Assembly: GCA_017417585.1 (NCBI GenBank)
Contig: JAFPYX010000025.1
Location: 98,710 to 162,709, forward strand
Source: Victivallales bacterium
GTDB lineage: Bacteria > Verrucomicrobiota > Lentisphaeria > Oligosphaerales > Oligosphaeraceae
Direction: 5' to 3'
DNA length: 64,000 bases
The notes under the pieces were generated by a model. The model saw only the letters and a list, made by a program, of their open reading frames with translations, was not told the origin of the DNA and did not search any database. Below are positions 8,265-16,871 of the stretch, piece by piece. The translations under genes were made by a program, and so were the position numbers. Position 1 is the stretch's first letter, and each line of letters begins with the position of its first letter.

Positions 8265-11200
8265 TCAATTGGGTGGCTGGATCTGCAGGAGGATGCGGAG
8301 GGCCTCGGCGGTGCTCCATGCCTGGGCGCAGCATCCGCGCAGCTGATGGGGATAGTCGCCGTCAATGATTTCGGGTAGATGTCCGAGGCACCCCTGTCGC
8401 ATGAGGACAGCCGTGGAGCCCAGGAGGGCAGCGGCGGCCTGACGGGCGGAGTCCCCGTACACAACGACGAGTGCCTCGCAGTAGCTTGGCAGGAGATGGC
8501 TCCAGGCGGTGCCGTTGTGGTAGGCGGGCTTGCGCCGCGTGTCCTCATCGCCCTCGTAATGTCCCCAATAGGGGTTGGAGGGGTCGTTCAGCAACTGCCC
8601 ATCCCGCATGACCGGCAGTTCATAATTGACGTGCTGGCATGCGAGGGAACGCATTGCGCCCGGCACGACCAGTTGCGCACAGGCATCCAGAATGGCCTGC
8701 TGGAGCGGCAGTTCGGTGACGAGGCCCAGGGTGATGGCCAGCAGCTGGTTGGGGCGGCACGCATCGTCCGCCTTTGCGGTTCGTGCAGGTTGGCCTGGCG
8801 TCGCGTGGAGGCAGTCGCTGAAACCGACGTGTTCGGAGGAGGCGAACAACTTGTTGGCGGAGTTTTTCGCCAGTTTTGCCAGGTCCGCGTATTCCTTTCC
8901 GGCGGCATGTTCGTCCAGGAACCGCAGGGCGAAGTGCCACAGCGCCTGAAGTTCAATCGGATAGCCCTCGCGCGGAGTGGCGGCGGGGTAATTGGTGTCC
9001 ATCCACGTGAAGTGGGCCGGGCTGAAGACCAACGCGCTCTCGGAATCCATCTTGATGCCGTTGGGAGTGCCGTTGCGGTAGTTGTCCACGATGGACTTGA
9101 GGATGTCGATGAGCCTGCGGCCATTGCAGTCGGCGTCCAGAATCTCCTTGGCACGCTCCGGCGGTTCTGCCGCCAGATAGGCCTGGACGGCGGGGAAGAG
9201 CAGCAGCGGCGCGTCGGAGGTGTCGCGGTTGGAGACGTTGCTTCCGCTGATCATGTTTGGCAGCGTGCCGTTTTCCTCAAAGGAGGCGAACTGGCGGATG
9301 ATGGCGAAGGCGTCGTCCTTGCGTCCGGCGGCGATGAGCCCCCGCAGGCAAATCAGCGTGTCGCGTCCCCAGTCCAGGAACCAGGGATATCCGGCGATGA
9401 CGGTCTTGAAGGGCTCCCTCCGCACCACGAATGCGTCCATCGCCATGCGCAGTGCCTGCTCCAGGTTGAGTTCCAGCGGCTTCTCCTCCTCCAATGACGG
9501 CGCAGGAATGCCGTGGAATTCTTCGGCGTCGGCGAGGACTTCGGCCGTGAACGTCACGGCTTCGCCGCGCTTCAGGGCGGCCTTGAAGAAGCCCGGGCTG
9601 AAGAGGTCGTTTTCCGCCCGGAGGCCGCGCTGCGCCTCCAGGGGGCGGGGCTGTGAGTAAGACCATTCCGGCTGGCCGACAAAGATTCCGCGCGAGGCGT
9701 GCATCTCCAGGGAGTTCCCGCTGGAGAGCTGGAAGGAGAAACCTTGTTTCTTGGTTTGTACGCGCCCCGGGAAGTCGTGTTCCGGGCCGTCCGAGGCGAT
9801 GGTGACGCCGTGGTTGCAACGGTCGTCCACGTCAGGCCGTGCCAGAAGTGTGACCGGCTCGGAGGCGGCCAAGGCCAGGATTTCCTCTTGTTCGGGTGGC
9901 GGCACCTGGCGGACAAAGGTCAGGGAACATGCGTTCCGCGTCTCGTCCAAGTGGTAGATGACTTTCAAGTAGAGGTTGCCGCCCATGCCGGACGGGACGG
10001 CGAAATGCCAGCAGAGCGTGTTTCGCGCGACGACGGCGAAGTCCTGCTGGCAATGGGGGCCGATTTCCTGCGAGAAGTCCCGGTAGACGAGCCAGACGCG
10101 GCAACGCGGAAGGACAACCGTGCGGTCGACGGGGAAGTCGGGCTGCTGGTTGGCGGCAAGCAGCGCCTGGTACTGGCTACGCACGACGCCCCATGCGGTG
10201 GAAATCAGCCCGTAGCCGCCCAGGTCGTTGGTGGCCAGGGCGCAATGGTGAACGGTCGCCTTGTCGCGGGACAGCGAAAGAAGCAGCTTCTCCCGATGCA
10301 GCGAGGGCAGGACAAGCAGATGGCCGGTCAGCCGCTGATGGGTTCCTTCCTTGCTGAAAATGTTGAGGCGGGTTTCCGCAATAAACGGCGTCGATGCCTT
10401 GGGCAAGGGCTGGAAGAGGGCGAAGAACCGGCCGTCAAAGCGCGGCACGGCATGGATCTGCTCAATGCAGCGGTCGTTGGCTACAAGCTGCGCGGTAAAG
10501 GGCGCGGTGTGGTTGATGAGCAAGTGGTGGCCGGGCAGCAGACACACCATGCGGTTCTGGTCGCGGGACGGGGACCATTCCACGACCGGCAGATAGTTTT
10601 GGAGGCCATTGAGCTGGCGCAGGTAGCTGGCAGGATTGCGGTAGAGGGCGTGCGCCTCGGCGTCCAGGTCGACGCCCTGGAGGTCTGCCACGCCGCTTTT
10701 GTGGACCCTGAAGCGAAGCACGGTGGCTTTCAGATGCTGCCACTGCACGGCGGAGATCCGCTGGCGGGGCAGGCGAGGCGCGTTCGGCAGCGCGAGGCAC
10801 AGCACCTCCGCGGGGTTGAGCGAAATGCGGAAAAGGCACTGGTCGTCCAGCTTGAGCGCCAGCCGTCGTCCGCTCAGCAGGTCGACGGCCTCGGAGCCGG
10901 GGTTGAATTCCTGGAAGTTCCATTCATAGGTGGCAGGGGAATTGGACTCGGGGTTGGCAATGGCCAGAAGCGTCCATTCGGGGTGGCGGCGCGGGATTCG
11001 CAACAGCCCGACGCCCGTTCCGGCGGAGCCGACCGGGACGCGGCATGCCGCGTCCGCCTTGAAGGCGGGATGGCTCTTGAGCAGCCTGGTGAGCTTGGCG
11101 ATCCAGGCGGTGAGGTTTTCCCGTGCCCCCCAGTTGAGGGATGACGCCTGGTGGACGTCGATGCGCTCGGTGGCCAGCCACTCCACGCCGTTGGCGATGC

Positions 11201-12536
11201 CGAAACAGCCTGACGGCGCAAAGAGCGCGTTGAGAGCGACCCGCAGGCGCGCCCAGGCGGCGCCGCGTTTGGCCAGCCGGTCGTTGTCATGGGTTTCGGC
11301 GAAATTCACCAGCGTGCCGACCTCGCAGGAATATCGCGTTGCGAAGTCGAGATACCGCGAGATTTCGTCGGCGGAATAGTTCTGGAAGAGTTCGGAGTAT
11401 GCCCAGTCCATGCCGGCCTCCTCCAGCAGCCGCGTGGTGGCGTCCTGTCCGCCTCCCAGCCCTTCCAGGAAGAAGATGGTCGCGGGATATTGCTGGCGGA
11501 CCCGGGCGATGATGTATTCCCATACGGGCACGGGGATCATATAGCCTGCATCGCAGCGGAAGCCGTCTACGCCGTTGCGGCACCAGTGCAGGAATACCTC
11601 GGCGAGACGTTGCCACAGCGCCTTCTGGCGGAAGTCCAGCTTGCAGAGGTCGGCCCAGACGACTCCCCAGGCGCCGGGGCTCTGGAAGGAGCCGTCGTCA
11701 TTGCGCATGAACCATTCCGGGTGGTGGCTTTGCATTTCGCTTGCCCAGCCGGTGTGGTCGATGGGGAGGTCCAGGAAGACCAACGCGCCCCGGCTGTGGA
11801 TCTGGTCAATGACTTCCAGGAACTGCTCCAGGGGCGTGGTGACGCGGTCGAATTCGGCCATGGAGGCGTCGACGTCGAAGAAGTCCAGGGGTGCGAAGGG
11901 GCTTCCGTAGCGCCCCATGCGTGCGAAGGTGGTCGGGGCGGGGTGGACGGGGAGGAACTGGATGATGCGGAATCCCAGCTCGTTGATGATGAAGTCCAGA
12001 TGGCTTGCGAATGCCCGGAAGGTCCCGGAGGGCGGCACCACCGTGTAGTTCGCCTCGTCCAGGCTGGCGGCGGCCTGCTGGAGGTTCTCGGACCAGGCTC
12101 CGCCGGAGAGGTTCGGGCCGAATTGTCGCACGAAGGCGTTGTAGATGGTGTTGTCGGCGGCCGCGAGCGCAGTGACCACCTTCACGCGTGCGTTCTCGCC
12201 GCGGGGCCAGATGCTTTGCTGGCCGCCTGCCTCTGCAAAGAATGCCTTGAAGTCGAAGAGTCCGATTTCCGACAACGGCAGGATGATCTCGTAGGTCTTC
12301 TCGTCCACCTGGCGCATCGGCAGGTCGTGCCAGTCCCTTCCCAGCCGCGGAAGGCCTTTTTCATAGAAATCGACGATTTCCTGCCGGTGGATGGCGGCGT
12401 TGCCCAGGTTGGTGCGCAGCCAGGCCTTGCCTTGAAGTGGCTGGCTGAGCCGCAGGGTGACGCGCAGACTGTCGCCGGTGTGGCGGACCAGCCGGCTGTG
12501 CGGCGCAGGCCGTTGTTCTAGAGAAATCATATTCAT
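8265..12536 (-). CDS. Bifunctional glycogen debranching enzyme (GH13-like glucanotransferase + GH133 amylo-1,6-glucosidase)
   Basis: A 1423-residue cytoplasmic enzyme predicted to move maltooligosyl branches and then hydrolyse the alpha-1,6 stub. The N-terminal GH13-like part (~150-560) has VDGFRCDAGYMIPVP (nucleophile Asp), IFFLEGLGGGQ (acid Glu) and NFAETHDNDRLAKRG (third carboxylate). The C-terminal GDE_C/GH133 part (~1020-1420) has IAGYPWFLDWGRDTLICLRG, NVSNRDTSDAPLLLFPAV, ALVFSPAHFTWMDTN, REGYPIELQALWHF and CRPNQLLAITLG. The fusion and size parallel the eukaryotic bifunctional enzyme rather than E. coli GlgX. It is upstream of the synthase cluster on the same strand but separated by 439 bp. 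The start at 12536 lacks a Shine-Dalgarno; a second ATG lies two codons on. Confidence 0.9.
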   Translation of the reverse strand: MNMISLEQRPAPHSRLVRHTGDSLRVTLRLSQPLQGKAWLRTNLGNAAIHRQEIVDFYEKGLPRLGRDWHDLPMRQVDEKTYEIILPLSEIGLFDFKAFFAEAGGQQSIWPRGENARVKVVTALAAADNTIYNAFVRQFGPNLSGGAWSENLQQAAASLDEANYTVVPPSGTFRAFASHLDFIINELGFRIIQFLPVHPAPTTFARMGRYGSPFAPLDFFDVDASMAEFDRVTTPLEQFLEVIDQIHSRGALVFLDLPIDHTGWASEMQSHHPEWFMRNDDGSFQSPGAWGVVWADLCKLDFRQKALWQRLAEVFLHWCRNGVDGFRCDAGYMIPVPVWEYIIARVRQQYPATIFFLEGLGGGQDATTRLLEEAGMDWAYSELFQNYSADEISRYLDFATRYSCEVGTLVNFAETHDNDRLAKRGAAWARLRVALNALFAPSGCFGIANGVEWLATERIDVHQASSLNWGARENLTAWIAKLTRLLKSHPAFKADAACRVPVGSAGTGVGLLRIPRRHPEWTLLAIANPESNSPATYEWNFQEFNPGSEAVDLLSGRRLALKLDDQCLFRISLNPAEVLCLALPNAPRLPRQRISAVQWQHLKATVLRFRVHKSGVADLQGVDLDAEAHALYRNPASYLRQLNGLQNYLPVVEWSPSRDQNRMVCLLPGHHLLINHTAPFTAQLVANDRCIEQIHAVPRFDGRFFALFQPLPKASTPFIAETRLNIFSKEGTHQRLTGHLLVLPSLHREKLLLSLSRDKATVHHCALATNDLGGYGLISTAWGVVRSQYQALLAANQQPDFPVDRTVVLPRCRVWLVYRDFSQEIGPHCQQDFAVVARNTLCWHFAVPSGMGGNLYLKVIYHLDETRNACSLTFVRQVPPPEQEEILALAASEPVTLLARPDVDDRCNHGVTIASDGPEHDFPGRVQTKKQGFSFQLSSGNSLEMHASRGIFVGQPEWSYSQPRPLEAQRGLRAENDLFSPGFFKAALKRGEAVTFTAEVLADAEEFHGIPAPSLEEEKPLELNLEQALRMAMDAFVVRREPFKTVIAGYPWFLDWGRDTLICLRGLIAAGRKDDAFAIIRQFASFEENGTLPNMISGSNVSNRDTSDAPLLLFPAVQAYLAAEPPERAKEILDADCNGRRLIDILKSIVDNYRNGTPNGIKMDSESALVFSPAHFTWMDTNYPAATPREGYPIELQALWHFALRFLDEHAAGKEYADLAKLAKNSANKLFASSEHVGFSDCLHATPGQPARTAKADDACRPNQLLAITLGLVTELPLQQAILDACAQLVVPGAMRSLACQHVNYELPVMRDGQLLNDPSNPYWGHYEGDEDTRRKPAYHNGTAWSHLLPSYCEALVVVYGDSARQAAAALLGSTAVLMRQGCLGHLPEIIDGDYPHQLRGCCAQAWSTAEALRILLQIQPPN

Positions 12537-12637
12537 GGTGTTGACTACGCACTACGCCGGCCGCCGGTTCTGGCCGGCGGCATACAGTCTGGCCGACGAG
12601 TTTTCAGGCCCTGGCACGAGGCGGGAAAGTCCCCTGC

Positions 12638-13354
12638 CTACGGCGCGGGCACTGAAGGAGGCTTCGCGCCGGATTTGGGACTAGCCTGTTTCATGTTGAG
12701 AGTCAAGGTGATACTGCCACTGTCTGTCGTGATTTCGGAAACTGGTATTCCCGACCAGATTTTAGAGTAATTGCCCCAAATTTCCAGAAAGGGAGAATCC
12801 GTGCCGGTTTTCTGTCCGTCTGTCATCGGGATGATTCCAAGACCCACCTTGTAGGATTTTTCCTCTCCGCCATCAACTGAGATCTTTCCGTTTTCAACCG
12901 AAACCGTATGAGTGACAGTGACATTGACCGGCATGCCCCACAGCTTCATAGGGAAGATGGCTTTGCATTTGCCTTCCGGCAGAAAACGAACGGTGCACGG
13001 AGTGCCGGTTTCCCCCATGGCTTTGTTAAACAAAGCAGTCACGTCTTTATCCTCCAAGGTCACTGGCTTGGCGGTTGGCAATTCCTGGAGTTTCGCTGTC
13101 GCTGCAGCGAGATCTTCGTCGGAGGTGGAAATCTTGCTACAGGAAGGGCACATCCAGTCAACAAGGAAAAAGACCACCAGGAACGCGATGATGGCGCCGC
13201 CGATGATGTTCTGCTTGGTGTTGTCCTGTTTTTTCGGGCCGATGTTCGCGAAGTCGTCCGGCCGGATTTCGTCAAGGTTCAGGCGTTCTCCGCAGCCACG
13301 GCAGAAGATGGCTGTCAGCATATTGTCGGTTCCGCATTTGGGGCATCGCAGCAT
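12638..13354 (-). CDS. Zinc-ribbon membrane protein of unknown function
   Basis: A 238-residue protein beginning MLRCPKCGTDNML, a zinc ribbon with two CxxC pairs (CPKC and CRGC, residues ~4-22). One transmembrane helix follows at ~47-65 (IIGGAIIAFLVVFFLVDW), then a 170-residue domain with no recognised family. A CPSC pair lies directly after the membrane helix. The start is fixed by AAGGAG 8 nt upstream of the ATG. The topology suggests a cytoplasmic ribbon and an exported C-terminal domain. The function is unknown. Confidence 0.75.
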   Translation of the reverse strand: MLRCPKCGTDNMLTAIFCRGCGERLNLDEIRPDDFANIGPKKQDNTKQNIIGGAIIAFLVVFFLVDWMCPSCSKISTSDEDLAAATAKLQELPTAKPVTLEDKDVTALFNKAMGETGTPCTVRFLPEGKCKAIFPMKLWGMPVNVTVTHTVSVENGKISVDGGEEKSYKVGLGIIPMTDGQKTGTDSPFLEIWGNYSKIWSGIPVSEITTDSGSITLTLNMKQASPKSGAKPPSVPAP

Positions 13355-13362
13355 GGTTGTTT

Positions 13363-13368
13363 CTCCTT
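13363..13368 (-). promoter_or_regulatory. Shine-Dalgarno for the zinc-ribbon gene
   Basis: AAGGAG on the minus strand, 8 nt before the ATG at 13354. It decides this start over the longer frame that opens at 13438. Confidence 0.8.
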
Positions 13369-13405
13369 GAAGGTAATGTGGATGTGGTTGAAAAAAGGGA
13401 TGAAC

Positions 13406-13480
13406 CCGCGCAAGATGCGCGGGCACGGGATGCATCACGCAGGCACGGAGCGCTAAATCCGCGCAAGATGCGCGGGCACG
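13406..13480. repeat. Two identical 22-bp hairpin repeats after nadB
   Basis: CCGCGCAAGATGCGCGGG followed by CACG occurs at 13406-13427 and again, identical, at 13459-13480 (53-bp period). Each folds as CCGCGC / GCGCGG around a short AAGAT loop. The second copy sits 2 bp beyond the nadB stop on the minus strand, so it may help terminate or stabilise that transcript, although no T-tract follows. Confidence 0.75.
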
Positions 13481-13482
13481 TG

Positions 13483-15156
13483 CTATTCGAATCGAAGTTC
13501 AGACTTAAGTGGCTGGCGGAGAATGGAATCTTTCCCGTGGCTGGCGGGATCGGCCGGCGGCAGATAGTCCAGGTTGTAATGTAATCCGCGGGACTCTTTT
13601 CGCGCGGCGGCGGAGTCGATGATCATCTCGGCCACGCTGGCCAGGTTGCGCAGTTCGACCAGGTCCGGCGTCAGCAGGAAATTCCAGTAGTACTTCTCGA
13701 TCTCCTTGCGGATCATCTTGATGCGCGCCTTGGCGCGTTCCAGGCGCTTGTTGGAGCGCACGATTCCGACATAGTCCCACATGAGGCGGCGGATCTCATC
13801 CCAGTTGTGCGAGATGACGATCTGCTCGTCGGAGTCCACCGCGTTTCCGCTGGACCAGTCGGGGATCATGTCGGGGGTGATCTCCGAGTGTGGGTCGGGC
13901 TGAGCGACCGCGTGCTGCACGGCGAAATTGGCGACCACGACGGCCTCCAGGAGCGAGTTGGAGGCCAGGCGGTTGGCCCCGTGCAGTCCAGTGCAGCCGC
14001 ATTCCCCGATGGCATACAGGTTCTTGACGCTGGTCACGCCATTGACGTCCGTGCGGACGCCGCCGCAGCAGTAGTGCGCGGCCGGCACGACGGGGATGAG
14101 GTCAGTCGCCATGTTGATGCCGAACTTGAGGCACTCCGAAAAGATGTTCGGGAAGCGCTTCCGAAGGAATTCCTCGGACTTGTGGCGGATGTCCAGCCAG
14201 GCGCATTCCTGCCCGGTGCGCTTGAGCTCGTTGTCGATGGCCCTGGCCACGATGTCGCGTGGGGCCAGCGAGGCCAGCCGGTGGTATTTCTCCATGAAGG
14301 GAACAAACTCGTTGCCCTTGCGGATCTTGAGGACGGCGCCCTCGCCGCGGACCGCCTCGGAAATCAGGAAGGACTTGGCATGCGGGTGGTAGAGGATGGT
14401 CGGATGGAACTGGTAGAACTCCATGTTGGATATCTCCGCGCTGGCGCGGTAGGCCATCGCCACGCCGTCGCCACAGGCCACGTCGGGGTTGCAGGTGCAC
14501 AGGTAGACCTTTCCTGCGCCGCCGGTGGCCAGGAAGGTGAACTTGGCGATGATGGTGTGGATCTCGTGGGTGGCGGTGTCGATGACGTAGGCTCCGAGGC
14601 AGGCGTTGTCGCCCTGCCAGGCGATATGCCGGGTGGAGATGAGGTCCACCGCGAGATGATGCTCCCAGATGGTGATGTTGGGATTCTCGCGGCAGCGCGC
14701 CAGAAGCACGTTGGCGACTTCGCGCCCCGTGATGTCTCCCGCGTGGAGGATGCGCCGGGCGGAGTGTCCGCCCTCGCGCCCCAGATGATATTCGTTGCCC
14801 TGGGCGGGGGGCACGTCGGGGGTGACCTCCTTCTGGAGGGTGAAATGGCATCCCAGGGCCTGGAGGTTCCGGATTCGTTCGGGGCCGGCCTTGACAATCG
14901 CCCTCACGACGTCCGGCTTGCACAGCCCGGCTCCCGCCACCAGCGTGTCCTGGACATGCGCCTCGAAGGAGTCATGGTCCTCCGACATGACGCAGGCAAT
15001 GCCGCCCTGCGCGTAATGCGTGTTGCAGTCCTCGGCGCGGGCCTTGGTGACCATCAGCACCTTGCCGTGCTTGGCGGCCTCCAGCGCGGCAGTCATTCCC
15101 GCCAGGCCGGAGCCGATGACCAGATAGTCGATGGTGATGCGTTTATGGGAAGTCAT
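13483..15156 (-). CDS. nadB: L-aspartate oxidase
   Basis: FAD enzyme that oxidises L-aspartate to iminoaspartate, the first step of de novo NAD synthesis. It has 557 residues. The dinucleotide-binding motif IGSGLAG lies at 14-20. NTHYAQGGIACVMSEDHDS, GHSARRILHAGDITGREV, CGGVRTDVNGVTS and GECGCTGLHGANRLASNSLLE are diagnostic for NadB over succinate dehydrogenase. The C-terminal helical domain is present. There is no nadA or nadC next to it in this window. It is divergent from the DUF2059 gene across about 200 bp. Confidence 0.95.
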   Translation of the reverse strand: MTSHKRITIDYLVIGSGLAGMTAALEAAKHGKVLMVTKARAEDCNTHYAQGGIACVMSEDHDSFEAHVQDTLVAGAGLCKPDVVRAIVKAGPERIRNLQALGCHFTLQKEVTPDVPPAQGNEYHLGREGGHSARRILHAGDITGREVANVLLARCRENPNITIWEHHLAVDLISTRHIAWQGDNACLGAYVIDTATHEIHTIIAKFTFLATGGAGKVYLCTCNPDVACGDGVAMAYRASAEISNMEFYQFHPTILYHPHAKSFLISEAVRGEGAVLKIRKGNEFVPFMEKYHRLASLAPRDIVARAIDNELKRTGQECAWLDIRHKSEEFLRKRFPNIFSECLKFGINMATDLIPVVPAAHYCCGGVRTDVNGVTSVKNLYAIGECGCTGLHGANRLASNSLLEAVVVANFAVQHAVAQPDPHSEITPDMIPDWSSGNAVDSDEQIVISHNWDEIRRLMWDYVGIVRSNKRLERAKARIKMIRKEIEKYYWNFLLTPDLVELRNLASVAEMIIDSAAARKESRGLHYNLDYLPPADPASHGKDSILRQPLKSELRFE

Positions 15157-15347
15157 GGAAGAGTGAAGTGTTGCCCGCTGGGATGCGGATGAAAATGCGG
15201 CGGTGCGCCGCGCAATTGGCTTAATTTAACCTTTCCCGCTAATCCTGACCAATATGACAGCATATTTTCTAACGGCAAGTATATTAACCGCCAGTATCGG
15301 CCAGACATTGGCGGTTTGGGTTCACGTTGTCTGAAAACCTCATGCTG

Positions 15348-15354
15348 AAAGGAG
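15348..15354 (+). promoter_or_regulatory. Shine-Dalgarno for the DUF2059 gene
   Basis: AAAGGAG, 5 nt before the ATG at 15360. It selects this start over the in-frame codon at 15327, and the selected start yields a clean signal peptide. Confidence 0.8.
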
Positions 15355-15359
15355 TTCCC

Positions 15360-15848
15360 ATGAAAAGAAACCTCTTCCTAGTTGTTTTGACGTTGTTTGC
15401 CTGCTCCATCTGCATGGCGGCGTCAAAGTCGACAGGCTCCGCTGCCTCCGAAGGCGACTATCAGCTCTGCTACCAGCTTTTCGAGGCGATGAATATGGAG
15501 AAATCGCTTCAATTCACTGCAGACGGGATGGTCGACACCCAGATCGACACTTTGAAGCAAACGGGATTGCCCAATGCGGAGAAGTTGCGCCCTGCCTTGA
15601 AGAAGTTCATGAGAAAAATCTTCACCTACGATAACATCAAGAAGGATATGGCGCAGATTTACCTGAAGCATTTCACGACCGAGGAATTGAAAGCGTTGCT
15701 GAAATTCTATCAGACTCCCGAAGGGCGCAAGATTGCGGAAAAACAGTCGGCGGTTACCGTGGAAGCCAGTAAGCTGGGTGCCCAGCTGGTCCTGGATCAT
15801 CAGGATGAATTGGTGCAGGCCATCACCGAGGCCATGGGCGAGGAATGA
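15360..15848 (+). CDS. Exported DUF2059 domain protein
   Basis: A 162-residue exported protein. The signal peptide is MKRNLFLVVLTLFACSICMA with an AxA-like end. The DUF2059 core is TQIDTLKQTG, LRPALKKFMRKIFTYDNIKK and YLKHFTTEELKALLKFYQTP followed by EGRKIAEK. Members are small periplasmic helical proteins with no fixed biochemical role. It is transcribed divergently from nadB. A weak hairpin (CCCGC-AAAAT / ATTT-GCGGG) lies at about 15884-15914 downstream. Confidence 0.85.
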   Translation: MKRNLFLVVLTLFACSICMAASKSTGSAASEGDYQLCYQLFEAMNMEKSLQFTADGMVDTQIDTLKQTGLPNAEKLRPALKKFMRKIFTYDNIKKDMAQIYLKHFTTEELKALLKFYQTPEGRKIAEKQSAVTVEASKLGAQLVLDHQDELVQAITEAMGEE

Positions 15849-16069
15849 TTCCCCGTGGTCGCCATCAGCAGGTAATTTCACTCCCCGCAAAATGGCCAAT
15901 GGCATATTTCGCGGGCGGGGTGAAAAATTGCCTTTAATTTGACGAAAATGCGGGAAATTCTTCGCATTAGCATGGCAAACTGGGGAAGTGCGATTAACTT
16001 TAAGGGTGTTTCCCTTTTCGTCTTTCCGAAACTTCCCCATTCCTAAAGCCTATAGGCAAGCTTCCAACC

Positions 16070-16609
16070 ATGAAAAAACTCCTCGTTGTTTTTGCCGTTC
16101 TGCTGATGACTGCGGGCGCGGTCTCCGCCTTTGACACCACCGCCTTCCAGCTGAGCATCTGGGCCCCGAAGATGCAGCTGGTCCCCCCGGAAATCGCCAT
16201 TTCCGGCTTGAAGCTCAATCTGCCATATGGCTCGAACGGGCAGGTCAATGGCGTGGACATCGGTTTTGTCTCCATCAGCAAGGAGCAAAGCGCGGAGCTG
16301 GCGGCGCAGGTGACCGCCCTTCAGATCAACCTCTGGAACAGCACCAGCGGCAATTTCGGCGGCATCCAGGTTGGTCTGGTGAACATCGCGGACAATTCGG
16401 ATGGCGTGGTGGTTGGCCTGGTCAATGTCGCCCATGACCATGCAAATGGCGTCCGCGCTGGTCTGGTGAACACTTCCTTCGAGTATCACGGCCTGGAAAT
16501 CGGTCTGGTCAACTACACCGAGTTCCTTCAAGGCGTGCAAATCGGCCTGGTGAACATCGCGACCAAGTCCACGTTGCCGTTCTTCCCCATCGTGAACATG
16601 TGCTTCTAA
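16070..16609 (+). CDS. Exported GLVN-repeat surface protein (LA_2272-type repeats)
   Basis: A 179-residue protein with a signal peptide (MKKLLVVFAVLLMTAGAVSA). From about residue 100 it carries five units of 14-16 residues with the core (V/I/A)GLVN: IQVGLVNIA, VVVGLVNVA, VRAGLVNTS, LEIGLVNYT, VQIGLVNIA. This periodicity suggests a small beta-solenoid or beta-barrel-like outer-surface protein and resembles repeats annotated as LA_2272 family. The function is unknown. A strong terminator follows, so it is probably transcribed alone. Confidence 0.75.
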   Translation: MKKLLVVFAVLLMTAGAVSAFDTTAFQLSIWAPKMQLVPPEIAISGLKLNLPYGSNGQVNGVDIGFVSISKEQSAELAAQVTALQINLWNSTSGNFGGIQVGLVNIADNSDGVVVGLVNVAHDHANGVRAGLVNTSFEYHGLEIGLVNYTEFLQGVQIGLVNIATKSTLPFFPIVNMCF

Positions 16610-16698
16610 ATTGAATTGACAAATTCCCCAGGAGCGACGGGGCAATGGCGCCGTCCTTGCTGGGGGGAGTCCACCGGCGGTCTTTTCACCGCTTTTCG

Positions 16699-16737
16699 CA
16701 CGGGGCAGCCTGACCGGTCTGCCCCGTGTTTGGTTTT
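16699..16737 (+). terminator. Intrinsic terminator after the GLVN-repeat gene
   Basis: CACGGGGCAG pairs perfectly with CTGCCCCGTG (16699-16728) around a 10-nt loop and is followed by TTTGGTTTT. Confidence 0.85.
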
Positions 16738-16871
16738 CAAATTCCCCGATCTTCCCAATGCTTTTGCGGGCGTCTGGCTGTGAGTCGACGACGGTTGATG
16801 TGAAGCAGTTGACGCATCCTACCCCGTAGTCGAAGTGGCATTGGAAATCGTTTTTAGCTAGGAATACGACA

